This document shows positions 20,048 to 28,205 of a stretch of 64,000 bases of DNA, piece after piece. The position numbers and the translations under genes are program-made. Numbering within the stretch: position 1 is the stretch's first letter; every line of letters begins with the position of its first letter. The DNA is from Flavobacterium xanthum (lineage in GTDB: Bacteria; Bacteroidota; Bacteroidia; Flavobacteriales; Flavobacteriaceae). The notes below the pieces were generated by a model. That model searched no databases. It was not told where the DNA came from and worked only from the letters and a program-made list of their open reading frames with translations. The stretch is taken from positions 1 through 64,000 of the forward strand of contig NZ_FRBU01000008.1 of NCBI RefSeq assembly GCF_900142695.1, in the 5' to 3' direction.

Positions 20048-22714
20048 TTACAACTTATAACTTACCGAAAACAAGAATACCCGTGGCAATACAAAAGTGG
20101 TTCGCTCACTAATTAAATAATCCGAGAAGGAGTAATCATTTTTGACTTTGTTGTCGAAAAGATTATTCACTAAAACTTCAAAACCAAAAGGGCTGTTTTT
20201 CTTTTGATAGCGCAAGGAAGTATTTGCTATATCATAAAAATTACTTTGATTGTTGTTATTGGTATTTTTTAGATTTTCGTAACTCAATTTATAGGTCCAA
20301 AATTTGGAGAAATTGATATCAAAGTCGGACGTAACGGCATCTGTTTGAAAATTAGATTTTGTTAATCCTGAAAACTGACTGAAACCTTTCGTATATCCAA
20401 CACTAAAACCCGGCCATTTTTTATGGGCTGTTTTTAATACAACTCCCACTCTTTGATTCTTCCTATTGTTCAAAGTTTCCGTGTTGTTTAAAGTTTGAAA
20501 ATAATTAAACCAACTTAAACTAGTATTGAATCGCAAACTAAAACGGTATATTTTTTTTGTAAACGCGCCATTTACATTGTAATTCGTTTCTGGATTGTCG
20601 CTCAAAATAGGCGTGTTGAACTGGTTAATGCCATCCAGCAGAATTTCGTCCCGAATTGTTTGTACTTTTTTGTTTACACTAGCCATTGCGTTCCAAGTAA
20701 CGCCACGGTATAAATTCATTTTTGAATAGCGCAGGTTTGCGGAATGGTAGCGCTCGTTTTGTAACAACGCATTTCCTTTGTACACTAAATTGTAATTTTG
20801 CAGCGTAAATTGATCCGCCAATTGCGATACTTGCGGAAAACCATTTTCTAATTTGTAAGTAAAATTTAAGGTTTCTGATTTGTTAAACTCATACTCACTG
20901 TTCCATTGCGGTTGAAAAAGCGTTTTAGCAAGCGACTGATTTCCTGAATTTTGTTGTGTAATTAAATGATACCAATGCAAATACAATCCCGGTTTATTGG
21001 TCCATTTTCCTATTCTAAATTTGTATTCGAGTCCAACGTAGGCATCGTTCAACTGGTATTTTACAGCATTTCCAAAACCGTTCAAAGCAAAATCATTGAT
21101 TGTTCCATTTGTCAGTAGCTGTTTCTCCGAAGTTTCAAAACGAGAAGCCCCGTAATTGTTTCCCACATTGGTATACAAATGATTGAAATTATCGATAATC
21201 CAATAATGCTTGAACAACGCGTCTACACTATTGGTTTTTACCTTTTTAATTTGCTCTATACGGTAGGAGGTATCATCTTGCAACGGAATTAAGCCATCTA
21301 AAAACGGCTGATCCGTAAACCAATTGGTTTGTGGGGTGTTGTAATCATACGCTTGGTTGACTACTAATGTGGTGGTATGTGCTAAACTGTAGCTTTTGTG
21401 CCATTCAACGTACTGTTTTACAGCAGTATTATCAGCTTTGTTGATGGTTTCAAAAACACTGGAATTTAGATTGGTAATTGAGTTGATAGTGTTCGACATC
21501 GCATTCGTGCTCGACTGGTATTGTCCGTTGTAATACCATTTCTCTTTCGCGTTTGGCGAATAATCTAGTTTTATATTACCAATTCCAAGCACGGAGCGGT
21601 TATCGCCATTTTGTAATTTATTCTCAAAAGCAAAAGCGGTATTTTGCAAGTATTCATTCCTACTTTCGGTTTGAGAAGCCGTCAATACCTTTGAAAAAAT
21701 AGAAAAACCAGATATAGAAAGCTTAGAAGAAGTATCGTGACTAAAATTGACCGCGCCAAATTGTGAGGTATTCTGAACCACATCTTGATTGTCATTAGCA
21801 AAAGAATACAAATTCGTCAATGATTTTCGACCAGAAAGAAACGTACTCATGCCGCCACCAAAACGCATTAAATCATCAAAAGTAAAGGTTCTTTTACCAA
21901 TATTATTCAAGTCGCCTATGAAACTCACATTCGATTTTGGACTGTAATAAAACAAAGCGGCATGTCCTAGATAAAAACCATTGTCCGCATTCCCGACTTC
22001 GGCACCGGCTTCGACATCACCAAAAACAAATTTCTTTTTATCGGCTTTTAGTTTTACGTTTATTGCCAGTTCATCGCTATCCGAAACCTGTTTCATAAAT
22101 CCTACTTCGTTGAAGTGGTCAATGACTTCAATTTTATCTAATGCATCCGCAGGAATATTTTCTACAGCCAATTTAGAGCCACCACCAAAAAAGGATTTGC
22201 CTTCTACGAGCATTTTGGTCACTTTTTTGCCTTGCACGGTTACACCTCCGTTTTTATCGACCTCAACACCAGGGAGTTTTTCGAGGATTTCTTTCATTTT
22301 GCGTTCGTTGCCATTAGCAAAACTTTTCACGTCAAATGTCATGGTGTCTTTTTTGATCACAATAGGTTTGAACTCGTGCTTAATTACAATTTCCTTGAGT
22401 TGTTCTCCGGTAGGTTTCAGTTTAAAATCATGCGTGGCAATAGTGGCATCAGCCTCAAGGATAAATACTTCCTCTACAAAACCAATGTACGAAACAGTGA
22501 TTTCATATTTGACTTCCTTTTCGAGTTCTAAGCGGTAGCGCCCTTTGTTATCAGCAATAGCAAACTTAAGGCTCGCTTTATCTTGTAAAGGTTTAGCGAT
22601 TACATTTGCAGATTCAAGTGGAATATTGCTATCGTCAGAAACTACTCCTATTATGGTGCGAGTTTGAGAGAAAGAGAGCGTCGTGAAAAATAAAAAAAAT
22701 AGGATTCTGCGCAT
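20048..22714 (-). CDS. outer-membrane receptor, array terminal gene (full length)
   Basis: An 888-residue protein: signal peptide 1-16 (TTLSFSQ), carboxypeptidase-regulatory-like domain about 17-105, plug-like region about 115-215 with MTFDVKSFANGNERKM, LEKLPGVEVD and GKSFFGGGSK, then a large beta-barrel ending FLFSVSYKL with a C-terminal aromatic/hydrophobic pattern. It is of the TonB-receptor-like outer-membrane beta-barrel type; no clear TonB box is visible. It starts at the base after the GLPGLI stop. It is the only complete receptor in the five-unit array, so it may serve all units. Ligand unknown. Confidence 0.88.
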   Translation of the reverse strand: MRRILFFLFFTTLSFSQTRTIIGVVSDDSNIPLESANVIAKPLQDKASLKFAIADNKGRYRLELEKEVKYEITVSYIGFVEEVFILEADATIATHDFKLKPTGEQLKEIVIKHEFKPIVIKKDTMTFDVKSFANGNERKMKEILEKLPGVEVDKNGGVTVQGKKVTKMLVEGKSFFGGGSKLAVENIPADALDKIEVIDHFNEVGFMKQVSDSDELAINVKLKADKKKFVFGDVEAGAEVGNADNGFYLGHAALFYYSPKSNVSFIGDLNNIGKRTFTFDDLMRFGGGMSTFLSGRKSLTNLYSFANDNQDVVQNTSQFGAVNFSHDTSSKLSISGFSIFSKVLTASQTESRNEYLQNTAFAFENKLQNGDNRSVLGIGNIKLDYSPNAKEKWYYNGQYQSSTNAMSNTINSITNLNSSVFETINKADNTAVKQYVEWHKSYSLAHTTTLVVNQAYDYNTPQTNWFTDQPFLDGLIPLQDDTSYRIEQIKKVKTNSVDALFKHYWIIDNFNHLYTNVGNNYGASRFETSEKQLLTNGTINDFALNGFGNAVKYQLNDAYVGLEYKFRIGKWTNKPGLYLHWYHLITQQNSGNQSLAKTLFQPQWNSEYEFNKSETLNFTYKLENGFPQVSQLADQFTLQNYNLVYKGNALLQNERYHSANLRYSKMNLYRGVTWNAMASVNKKVQTIRDEILLDGINQFNTPILSDNPETNYNVNGAFTKKIYRFSLRFNTSLSWFNYFQTLNNTETLNNRKNQRVGVVLKTAHKKWPGFSVGYTKGFSQFSGLTKSNFQTDAVTSDFDINFSKFWTYKLSYENLKNTNNNNQSNFYDIANTSLRYQKKNSPFGFEVLVNNLFDNKVKNDYSFSDYLISERTTFVLPRVFLFSVSYKL

Positions 22715-23443
22715 TTATTTACTTTTAATTACAAATGCTGCTTGTCTCGCATTGTACTCCTCCTCACTTATCGTTTTACCTTTAGGGAACTCTATCGTGA
22801 TATTTTTATCGTCACCAATTTTTATGTCAGTCGCCAAGAATACACCAAATAATTCATGTAATTCCAAAATCAATCCAGGTAAACCATAATACTGTTTGGG
22901 ACCATACCTGTAAGGTAAACTAGGAACAAACCACGCCGTAATGGGCAATGTTTTCATATTACCATCTCTTCCCATATATTTTTTAATATATACCGCTTTA
23001 TAACATAAGTAGTCCCCTATTTTTTTACTTTCAGTAGATATATCCCATTCTTTTTCTTTTACCTGTTGTGTAACAAGTGTACCGTCTCTACTATATTTAA
23101 ACATCCCTATGCCTGCACTACTATCCAAATAATAATCATAAGAACTTGAATAGTAACTCGTAGCCATTTTATCATAAAGTTGTTCTCCTTTATCGTCATT
23201 AATAGACAAGCTGTTATTACGAACGAATTTCGATTTTGAAGCAGTAAATTCTAATAAAAATGTTTGCTTAGCAAGACTAGCCAGTCTTCCTTCCACCATT
23301 TTTTTTCCTCTTTCATCGTTTTCACGGTCATCGTAAACACTAGCAGAAACGACTTTGTAAACAACTGTTCCTGATAATTTTTGCGAATATCCACTATAAA
23401 ACGAGAATATATATAAACAAAAAAACGCAATTTTACTTATCAT
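22715..23443 (-). CDS. GLPGLI family protein, array unit 1
   Basis: A 242-residue exported protein with a signal peptide (ending YSGYSQ) and the signature AWFVPSLPYRYGPKQYYG followed by LPGLILEL near residues 192-199. A charged ending (KGKTISEEEYNARQAAF) is shared with units 2 and 3. It abuts the receptor with no intergenic base and sits after the unit 1 peptide. The family occurs widely in Bacteroidetes beside such receptors; its role is not established. Confidence 0.88.
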   Translation of the reverse strand: MISKIAFFCLYIFSFYSGYSQKLSGTVVYKVVSASVYDDRENDERGKKMVEGRLASLAKQTFLLEFTASKSKFVRNNSLSINDDKGEQLYDKMATSYYSSSYDYYLDSSAGIGMFKYSRDGTLVTQQVKEKEWDISTESKKIGDYLCYKAVYIKKYMGRDGNMKTLPITAWFVPSLPYRYGPKQYYGLPGLILELHELFGVFLATDIKIGDDKNITIEFPKGKTISEEEYNARQAAFVIKSK

Positions 23444-23467
23444 AATTAAACTTATATTAAAAAAAAC

Positions 23468-23506
23468 AGCAGCTGTTAAATGATTTTGTTTAAATCCACA
23501 GCTGCT
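23468..23506 (-). terminator. terminator-like hairpin, unit 1
   Basis: Arms AGCAGCTGT (23468-23476) and ACAGCTGCT (23498-23506) pair over 9 bp; on the minus strand the stem is followed by GTTTTTTTT. It separates the unit 1 peptide from the GLPGLI gene. Confidence 0.7.
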
Positions 23507-23523
23507 ATTTTAAATTTTTATTA

Positions 23524-23742
23524 CTATGTGTTTCTATCACATTCCTCTACCAATGATCTGTAATTATCGTGAGCCTCTTCAGGTGGCAATTGGTCCCCTG
23601 GATCATAAAGTGCCATTTGGTCCATTGCCCAATTTTCACAATCAGTAAACAAAATTTTATCTACTTTAACTTCTCGAGTTTCTGCAAAACTTGTTGCACT
23701 AAACGCAACCACTGCTAGAGCGGTAAATACTAATTTCTTCAT
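23524..23742 (-). CDS. small secreted two-cysteine peptide, unit 1
   Basis: A 72-residue precursor. Residues 1-20 (MKKLVFTALAVVAFSATSFA) are a signal peptide nearly identical to those of the other array peptides, followed by TREVKV. The mature part is short and acidic with Cys35 and Cys68 (32 residues between), a spacing kept within 31-33 in all five peptides. A disulfide-linked helical hairpin is plausible. Leader style resembles Bacteroidetes natural-product precursors of the NVEALA kind, but no modification enzyme or dedicated exporter is nearby. Function unknown. Confidence 0.8.
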   Translation of the reverse strand: MKKLVFTALAVVAFSATSFAETREVKVDKILFTDCENWAMDQMALYDPGDQLPPEEAHDNYRSLVEECDRNT

Positions 23743-23861
23743 TTTTAAATTGGTTTAAATTTATACTTTTTTTCTGGTTAACCAAGGCAAATATAAAAAT
23801 AAAAAAAAATGAATATACAGAATTTACTTCATTTTTTAACTAACAATTAACAAAATATTTT
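23743..23861 (-). promoter_or_regulatory. conserved upstream block, copy 1
   Basis: This block precedes the unit 1 peptide and recurs almost unchanged at three other peptides. It contains the palindrome TGGTTAACCA (23775-23784, 33 nt from the ATG) and, next to it on the minus strand, TATATTTG, which fits the Bacteroidetes -7 element TAnnTTTG. An AT-rich stretch with AATATACAGAATTTACTTC lies further upstream. I infer promoter plus operator. Confidence 0.6.
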
Positions 23862-24044
23862 TTACAAGAATTGCTGATTTACTCGTTCAAATTTACTCGT
23901 TACCTCATTATAATTGTGTATTGCAATAACATTTGCAGATTCTAGTGGTTTATTAGTATCCTCAGAAACAACGCCGATAATAGTGCGGGATTGAGAGAAG
24001 GTGAGGGTTGTAAAAAAAAGGAAACAAAGGAGGATTCTATGCAT
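23862..24044 (-). pseudogene. receptor 5' remnant, unit 2 (60-codon open frame)
   Basis: The 60-residue frame matches the first ~40 residues of the array receptor (FLFFTTLTFSQSRTIIGVV, then PLESANVIA) and then ends FERVNQQFL with a stop. It starts 6 bp after the unit 2 GLPGLI stop, exactly where a receptor would begin. The frame is intact and retains a signal peptide, so a short exported product of about 44 residues remains possible. I rate remnant more likely than functional peptide. Confidence 0.65.
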
Positions 24045-24049
24045 ATACG

Positions 24050-24763
24050 CTAATTTGACATTACTTTTTTAGAGTGTTGTTCTTGCGATACCGTCTTTCC
24101 TTTCGGGAAATCTATTTTTATTTCGGTTCCTCGCAGAATTTTTATCGATGTAGCATAAAAAGTTGTTTCACGATCATTTAATTCTAAGATAAGGCCTGGC
24201 AAGCCGTTAAAATACTTTGGACCATATCCGTAAGGCAAACTTGGCGCAAACCATGCCACAATAGGAATACTTCTATTTACTCCTTTCCTGTTAATGAATT
24301 TATCATAGTATATTGCTTTATAACATAAATAGCCATCAATTACTTTACTTTCCGTTGTTATTTCCCAGTCTAATTTATTGTGAATTTTCTTGATTAAATT
24401 CCCGTTATCATCTCTTTTTACTGCCGTATTACTGAGTTTGTCAAAAAAATAATCGCTCTCATTGGTTACAATGAAGGCCATTGATGTAGCCATTCGTACT
24501 AATCTATTATTTTCAGCATCGGAACATAAATATTTATCCAAAACAGAACTCGATTGCGTACTATTAAAATTTAAAGTACATGTTTGTTGGTTTGCAATTT
24601 TAACTGTTGCCTCATTTAATTCTTTAAATTCTGGATCTTTATTATCCACACCATAACCTATCAATTGAATTTTATAAATAATAGTCCCAGAAGCCGTTTG
24701 TCCAAAACCAATGGATACACAGGAGAATGTCAAGAAAATCAGTATAATTTTTAATTTTTTCAT
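24050..24763 (-). CDS. GLPGLI family protein, array unit 2
   Basis: About 237 residues with a signal peptide (MKKLKIILIFLTFSCVSIGFGQ). The signature region is AWFAPSLPYGYGPKYFNG then LPGLILEL, and the C-terminus has FPKGKTVSQEQHSKKV as in units 1 and 3. The longest frame begins at a TTG (24784) lying inside the terminator hairpin; the ATG at 24763 gives a proper signal peptide and is preferred. Confidence 0.87.
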   Translation of the reverse strand: MKKLKIILIFLTFSCVSIGFGQTASGTIIYKIQLIGYGVDNKDPEFKELNEATVKIANQQTCTLNFNSTQSSSVLDKYLCSDAENNRLVRMATSMAFIVTNESDYFFDKLSNTAVKRDDNGNLIKKIHNKLDWEITTESKVIDGYLCYKAIYYDKFINRKGVNRSIPIVAWFAPSLPYGYGPKYFNGLPGLILELNDRETTFYATSIKILRGTEIKIDFPKGKTVSQEQHSKKVMSN

Positions 24764-24777
24764 CGTTATAATTATAG

Positions 24778-24813
24778 AAAGCAAACAAAACTGTACATAG
24801 TTTTGTTTGCTTT
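24778..24813 (-). terminator. terminator-like hairpin, unit 2
   Basis: Arms 24778-24792 and 24799-24813 are perfect 15-bp complements with loop GTACAT, the strongest stem of the series. It lies between the unit 2 peptide stop and the GLPGLI start. Confidence 0.75.
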
Positions 24814-24824
24814 TGTTAAATTAA

Positions 24825-25058
24825 TTAATTCGCAGTAATTTTAGCAGTTTTCGCATCATCACAAGCTTGCAAATAACCTTGATAGGCAGCATAATTTTGC
24901 TCAGGACTTTTAGTTCCATTAGGATCATATACGTTATCAATATAATTCATCGCCTTTGTTTGGCAATCTTCAGTTAATACTTTTACTTCTTGAGTTCCTG
25001 CCATTGCAACTCCACTAAACGCTACCACTGCCAGAGCGGTAAATACTAATTTTTTCAT
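24825..25058 (-). CDS. small secreted two-cysteine peptide, unit 2
   Basis: A 77-residue precursor with leader MKKLVFTALAVVAFSGVAMA, then TQEVKV, then a variable body carrying Cys32 and Cys66 (33 residues between) and ending TAKITAN. The YDPNGTKSPEQNYAAYQ section resembles YDPGDQLPPEEAHDNYR of unit 1, so these two are the closest pair. No known domain. Confidence 0.8.
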   Translation of the reverse strand: MKKLVFTALAVVAFSGVAMAGTQEVKVLTEDCQTKAMNYIDNVYDPNGTKSPEQNYAAYQGYLQACDDAKTAKITAN

Positions 25059-25187
25059 TTTTTAAATTGGTTTAAATTTATACTTTTTTTCTGGTTAACC
25101 AAGGCAAATATGAAAAAAAAAAAAAAATGAATATACAGAATTTACTTCAATTTTTAACTAAAAATTAACAAATTATTTTTTACAAGA
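25059..25187 (-). promoter_or_regulatory. conserved upstream block, copy 2
   Basis: Nearly identical to the blocks at 23743, 26432 and 27815, with TGGTTAACCA at 25092-25101, 34 nt before the peptide ATG. The -7-like element reads CATATTTG here, one base off the consensus. Confidence 0.6.
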
Positions 25188-25363
25188 ATTGTTGATTTAC
25201 TCGTTAAAATTTACTGTTTACCTCCTTATAATTGTGTCTTGCAATAACATTATCCGATTCTAGTGGTTTATTAATACCGTCAGCAACCACACCAGTAATA
25301 GTGCGGGATTGAGAAAAAAAATACTATTGTAAAAAAAAGAAGGAAGAGATAAATTCTTTGCAT
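25188..25363 (-). pseudogene. receptor 5' remnant, unit 3 (frameshifted)
   Basis: Reading from an ATG at 25363 gives a few signal-like residues; a shift of one base is then needed to reach FSQSRTITGVVADGINKPLE and NVIARHNYKEV, ending in a stop at 25204. It corresponds to the 60-codon remnants in units 2 and 4 but is broken. Confidence 0.7.
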
Positions 25364-25368
25364 TTATG

Positions 25369-26064
25369 CTAATTTGACCTTACTTTTTTTGTGTAGTCTT
25401 CTTGGCTAACAGTTTTAGATTTAGGAAAATCGATATCGATTATATCATCTTTGAAATCTATAACAGTTGCCAAATAAGTTGTTCTATTTTCTGTTAATTC
25501 TAATATTAGCCCAGGTAGTCCATAGAAATTTTTAGGTCCATACGAATAGGGTAAACTTGGGGCAAACCAAGCAACAATTTTTTTAAATTTTGTTTTATTA
25601 TCTCTACCTAGATATTCGACTTGAGACAAAGCTTGAAAACACATAATGCCATCGATCAATTTACTCTCTGAATTTATTAACCAGTTAATTGGCTTTACAG
25701 TATCTTTTATTATCGTACCTTCAATTTCAGACAACATATATTTATTTTTAAAATCAAAGTAGTAATTATATTGCGTTGTGAACATAACTGAAGCTAGATC
25801 ACTGATCATACGATCTTGCTCACTTTCTCTCGAATTTAACTTATTTTCTTTTTGAAAAGAAGTTTTAGAACCACTAAAATACAAAACATAAGAAAAAGTT
25901 CCTGCTTTTTTACTCATTTCTGAATAAGTACTCCCCATGTTATCACTTTTTAAAACATTTTCATCAGCATTAATATTAATAGTGTATATAATTTTACCTT
26001 TACTTACTTGACTAAAAGAAGTTAAACACACGAAAGTAACGAGAATTAAAAATATTTTTTTCAT
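25369..26064 (-). CDS. GLPGLI family protein, array unit 3
   Basis: A 231-residue protein with signal peptide (MKKIFLILVTFVCLTSFSQ), the signature AWFAPSLPYSYGPKNFYG then LPGLILEL, and the FPKSKTVSQEDYTKKV ending that defines the subgroup of units 1-3. It is followed directly by the broken receptor remnant. Confidence 0.87.
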   Translation of the reverse strand: MKKIFLILVTFVCLTSFSQVSKGKIIYTININADENVLKSDNMGSTYSEMSKKAGTFSYVLYFSGSKTSFQKENKLNSRESEQDRMISDLASVMFTTQYNYYFDFKNKYMLSEIEGTIIKDTVKPINWLINSESKLIDGIMCFQALSQVEYLGRDNKTKFKKIVAWFAPSLPYSYGPKNFYGLPGLILELTENRTTYLATVIDFKDDIIDIDFPKSKTVSQEDYTKKVRSN

Positions 26065-26079
26065 AACAAAATATAATCA

Positions 26080-26142
26080 AGAAATTGCTTTTGGAAAAAT
26101 TAGTAGAGTTTTTACCTAAAAATTTAACAAAAAACAATTTCT
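26080..26142 (-). terminator. weak hairpin, unit 3
   Basis: AGAAATTG (26080-26087) and CAATTTCT (26135-26142) could pair around a long loop. It sits where the other units have compact terminator hairpins, but the stem is short and the loop about 47 nt, so it is doubtful. Confidence 0.3.
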
Positions 26143-26179
26143 CGTGTAGATTAAAAATTTAAAATGCAATATGAGTAAT

Positions 26180-26431
26180 TTACCCTTGAGTTAACCTATT
26201 CACGGGACCTGCTCCTATGCAGTTGTTATAAAGAATTTGATAAATTTTATTTGCTTCTTCTGCAGAAAGTTTGTTTTCAGGATCTAAACAGTCCATTTTA
26301 TCAGCAGTTTCCGAAACACAATCCGTATCTTCATACGATAATAAATCACTTCCTTTAACTTCCCCTGTCTTTGCCATTGCTACTGCACTAAACGCAACCA
26401 CTGCTAGAGCGGTAAATACTAATTTCTTCAT
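26180..26431 (-). CDS. small secreted peptide, unit 3 (three cysteines)
   Basis: An 83-residue precursor with leader MKKLVFTALAVVAFSAVAMA, then TGEVKG. The body has Cys38 and Cys71 at the conserved spacing (32 between) plus an extra Cys48 not found in the others. A sub-motif DPENKLSAEEANKIYQ parallels unit 1. The extra cysteine leaves one unpaired unless the peptide dimerises. Confidence 0.8.
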   Translation of the reverse strand: MKKLVFTALAVVAFSAVAMAKTGEVKGSDLLSYEDTDCVSETADKMDCLDPENKLSAEEANKIYQILYNNCIGAGPVNRLTQG

Positions 26432-26552
26432 TTTTTAAATTGGTTTAAATTTATACTTTTTTTCTGGTTAACCAAGGCAAATATGAAAAAAAAAAAAAAA
26501 TGAATATACAGAATTTGCTTCAGTTTTTAACAAAAAATTAACAAATTATTTT
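26432..26552 (-). promoter_or_regulatory. conserved upstream block, copy 3
   Basis: Copy with TGGTTAACCA at 26465-26474, 34 nt before the unit 3 peptide ATG, followed outward by the same AT-rich segment as in the other copies. Confidence 0.6.
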
Positions 26553-26735
26553 TTACAAGAATTGCTGATTTACTCGTTCAAATTTACTCTTAACCTCATT
26601 ATAATTGTGTCTTGCAATAACATTGGCAGATTCTAGTGGTTTATTGGTATCGTCTGCAACAACGCCGATAATAGTGCGGGATTGAGAGAAGGAGAGGGTT
26701 GTGAAAAAAAGGAAACAGAAAAGACACTTGTACAT
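26553..26735 (-). pseudogene. receptor 5' remnant, unit 4 (60-codon open frame)
   Basis: Intact 60-residue frame almost identical to the unit 2 remnant (FLFFTTLSFSQSRTIIGVV, PLESANVIARHNYNEV, ending FERVNQQFL). It follows the unit 4 GLPGLI gene by 62 bp. Retention of the frame in two copies may reflect recent duplication rather than selection. Confidence 0.65.
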
Positions 26736-26797
26736 TGATGTTTAATTTGACTGCATAAATCTAAAAAACTAACTTTACGATGTTTATTTAAATTTTT

Positions 26798-27505
26798 TTA
26801 GTTTTTGCTTGTTCTATCTATTTTGTCTATTAATTTATTAATTTCACTTTCATCAATAGTCTTGACATTTTCATTTTTTTCAGATAAATAAGGCTTATCT
26901 AAATTTAATTCTACTTTTCTTACGCCAAAAAGAATATTTTTTACTTGTAATTCTAAAATTAAACCAGGTAACTTACCAAATCCATTTGGACCAAAAGAAT
27001 TTGGGATTTTAGGGCAATACCAAGCAATTACAGGATGATGAAAAACACCTACCCCATTATTTATAACAAACTCACCTACTGCCTTATAACAAAGAAAACC
27101 ATTTATATTTTTGGTTTCATTTATTAATTCCCAATCCTTAGTTGTCTCCCTTTTTAATAAAAATTTACCTATTTCATTATTTACTAGAGCATATGTGAAA
27201 TCTAAATTTTGAAAAACTTTCCCCATATATCCCGAATGAATTTTTGCATAAAAATAACCTCCATCATCTAAACCCAAGCCTTGCTCTAAATAAAAAGCAG
27301 ATGATTCATTATTAAATTCTAATATAAAATTTAAATATTTAGCGTTTTCAATTGCTTTATTATAGTTGCTTTTATAATAAGTGCTTTTGGAGTTTTTGAG
27401 CCCTTCGAATGAATCTATGACTAAACTATATTCAATTCTACCATTTTTAATTTGAGAAAATCCACTCGCAAAGAAAAGATAAATAACAATTTTTAAAACA
27501 TTCAT
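26798..27505 (-). CDS. GLPGLI family protein, array unit 4
   Basis: A 235-residue protein with a short signal peptide (about 1-17, ending ASGFSQ). The signature differs from units 1-3: AWYCPKIPNSFGPNGFGK then LPGLILELQV, with a Cys in the WYCP block, and the protein is rich in Lys/Asn at the C-terminus. It belongs to the same subgroup as unit 5. Confidence 0.85.
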   Translation of the reverse strand: MNVLKIVIYLFFASGFSQIKNGRIEYSLVIDSFEGLKNSKSTYYKSNYNKAIENAKYLNFILEFNNESSAFYLEQGLGLDDGGYFYAKIHSGYMGKVFQNLDFTYALVNNEIGKFLLKRETTKDWELINETKNINGFLCYKAVGEFVINNGVGVFHHPVIAWYCPKIPNSFGPNGFGKLPGLILELQVKNILFGVRKVELNLDKPYLSEKNENVKTIDESEINKLIDKIDRTSKN

Positions 27506-27538
27506 AATTTAAATTATTAAGTGTATGTATAAAAAGAT

Positions 27539-27562
27539 GGACTATCATTTGCATGATAGCCC
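27539..27562 (-). terminator. terminator-like hairpin, unit 4
   Basis: Arms GGACTATCAT (27539-27548) and ATGATAGCCC (27553-27562) pair with one mismatch around a 4-nt loop; on the minus strand ATCTTTTT follows. Located 7 bp after the unit 4 peptide stop. Confidence 0.7.
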
Positions 27563-27568
27563 ATAATC

Positions 27569-27814
27569 TTAATTAAAACTAAGCGTTTTCATGCAATCTC
27601 CCCAAGCTGCAGCTCCAGCAAAATAAGCTTCAAATTTACTAGCTCCGTTTGCTAAAGCATCTTGCTCAGCTTCCTTTTGTTCTTGATCGCAAGTTGGCGA
27701 AACAACCTCTTCAGCCTTTTTGTCGATCATTTCTCCTTTTACTTCTCTTGTCCATGCCATTGCAACTCCGCTAAACGCTACCACTGCTAGACCGGTAAAT
27801 ACTAATTTTTTCAT
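27569..27814 (-). CDS. small secreted two-cysteine peptide, unit 4
   Basis: An 81-residue precursor with leader MKKLVFTGLAVVAFSGVAMA, then TREVKG. The body is acidic and alanine-rich with Cys42 and Cys74 (31 between) and ends KTLSFN. Apart from the leader and cysteine spacing it shares little with units 1-3. Confidence 0.8.
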   Translation of the reverse strand: MKKLVFTGLAVVAFSGVAMAWTREVKGEMIDKKAEEVVSPTCDQEQKEAEQDALANGASKFEAYFAGAAAWGDCMKTLSFN

Positions 27815-27934
27815 TTTTAAATTGGTTTAAATTTATACTTTTTTTCTGGTTAACCAAGGCAAATATAAAAAAATAAAAAAAATGAATATACAGAATTTAC
27901 TTCGATTTTTAACAAAAAATTAACAAATTATTTT
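27815..27934 (-). promoter_or_regulatory. conserved upstream block, copy 4
   Basis: Copy with TGGTTAACCA at 27847-27856, 33 nt before the ATG, and a consensus TATATTTG next to it on the minus strand. This is the last copy; the unit 5 peptide has a different upstream sequence. Confidence 0.6.
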
Positions 27935-28079
27935 TTACAAGAATTGCTTATTACTCGTAACTTGATGATTGTGTTTAGGAATGACATTTACAGATTCTAA
28001 TAGTTTATTAGTGTCGTCAGAAACTACTCCCACAAGACTTTTTGTTTGAGAGAACGAAAAAAAAGAAAAAAGTAATCAT
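27935..28079 (-). pseudogene. receptor 5' remnant, unit 5 (degenerate)
   Basis: With one frame correction the minus strand reads FSQTKSLVGVVSDDTNKLLESVNVI and ends KQFL with a stop at 27935. It is shorter and more diverged than the other remnants, as expected for the oldest copy. The segment between it and the GLPGLI gene (28080-28205) is non-coding. Confidence 0.65.
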
Positions 28080-28205
28080 AGATATTTAAAGGTATTCATT
28101 CAATAATTTTGAGAAAAGATTATAACTGTTTTAATTACCCATTAGAGACTTTACTAAAAAATAGTTTGTTTTGATTTCAGACTAATACAATTCAAAAAAA
28201 GATTT

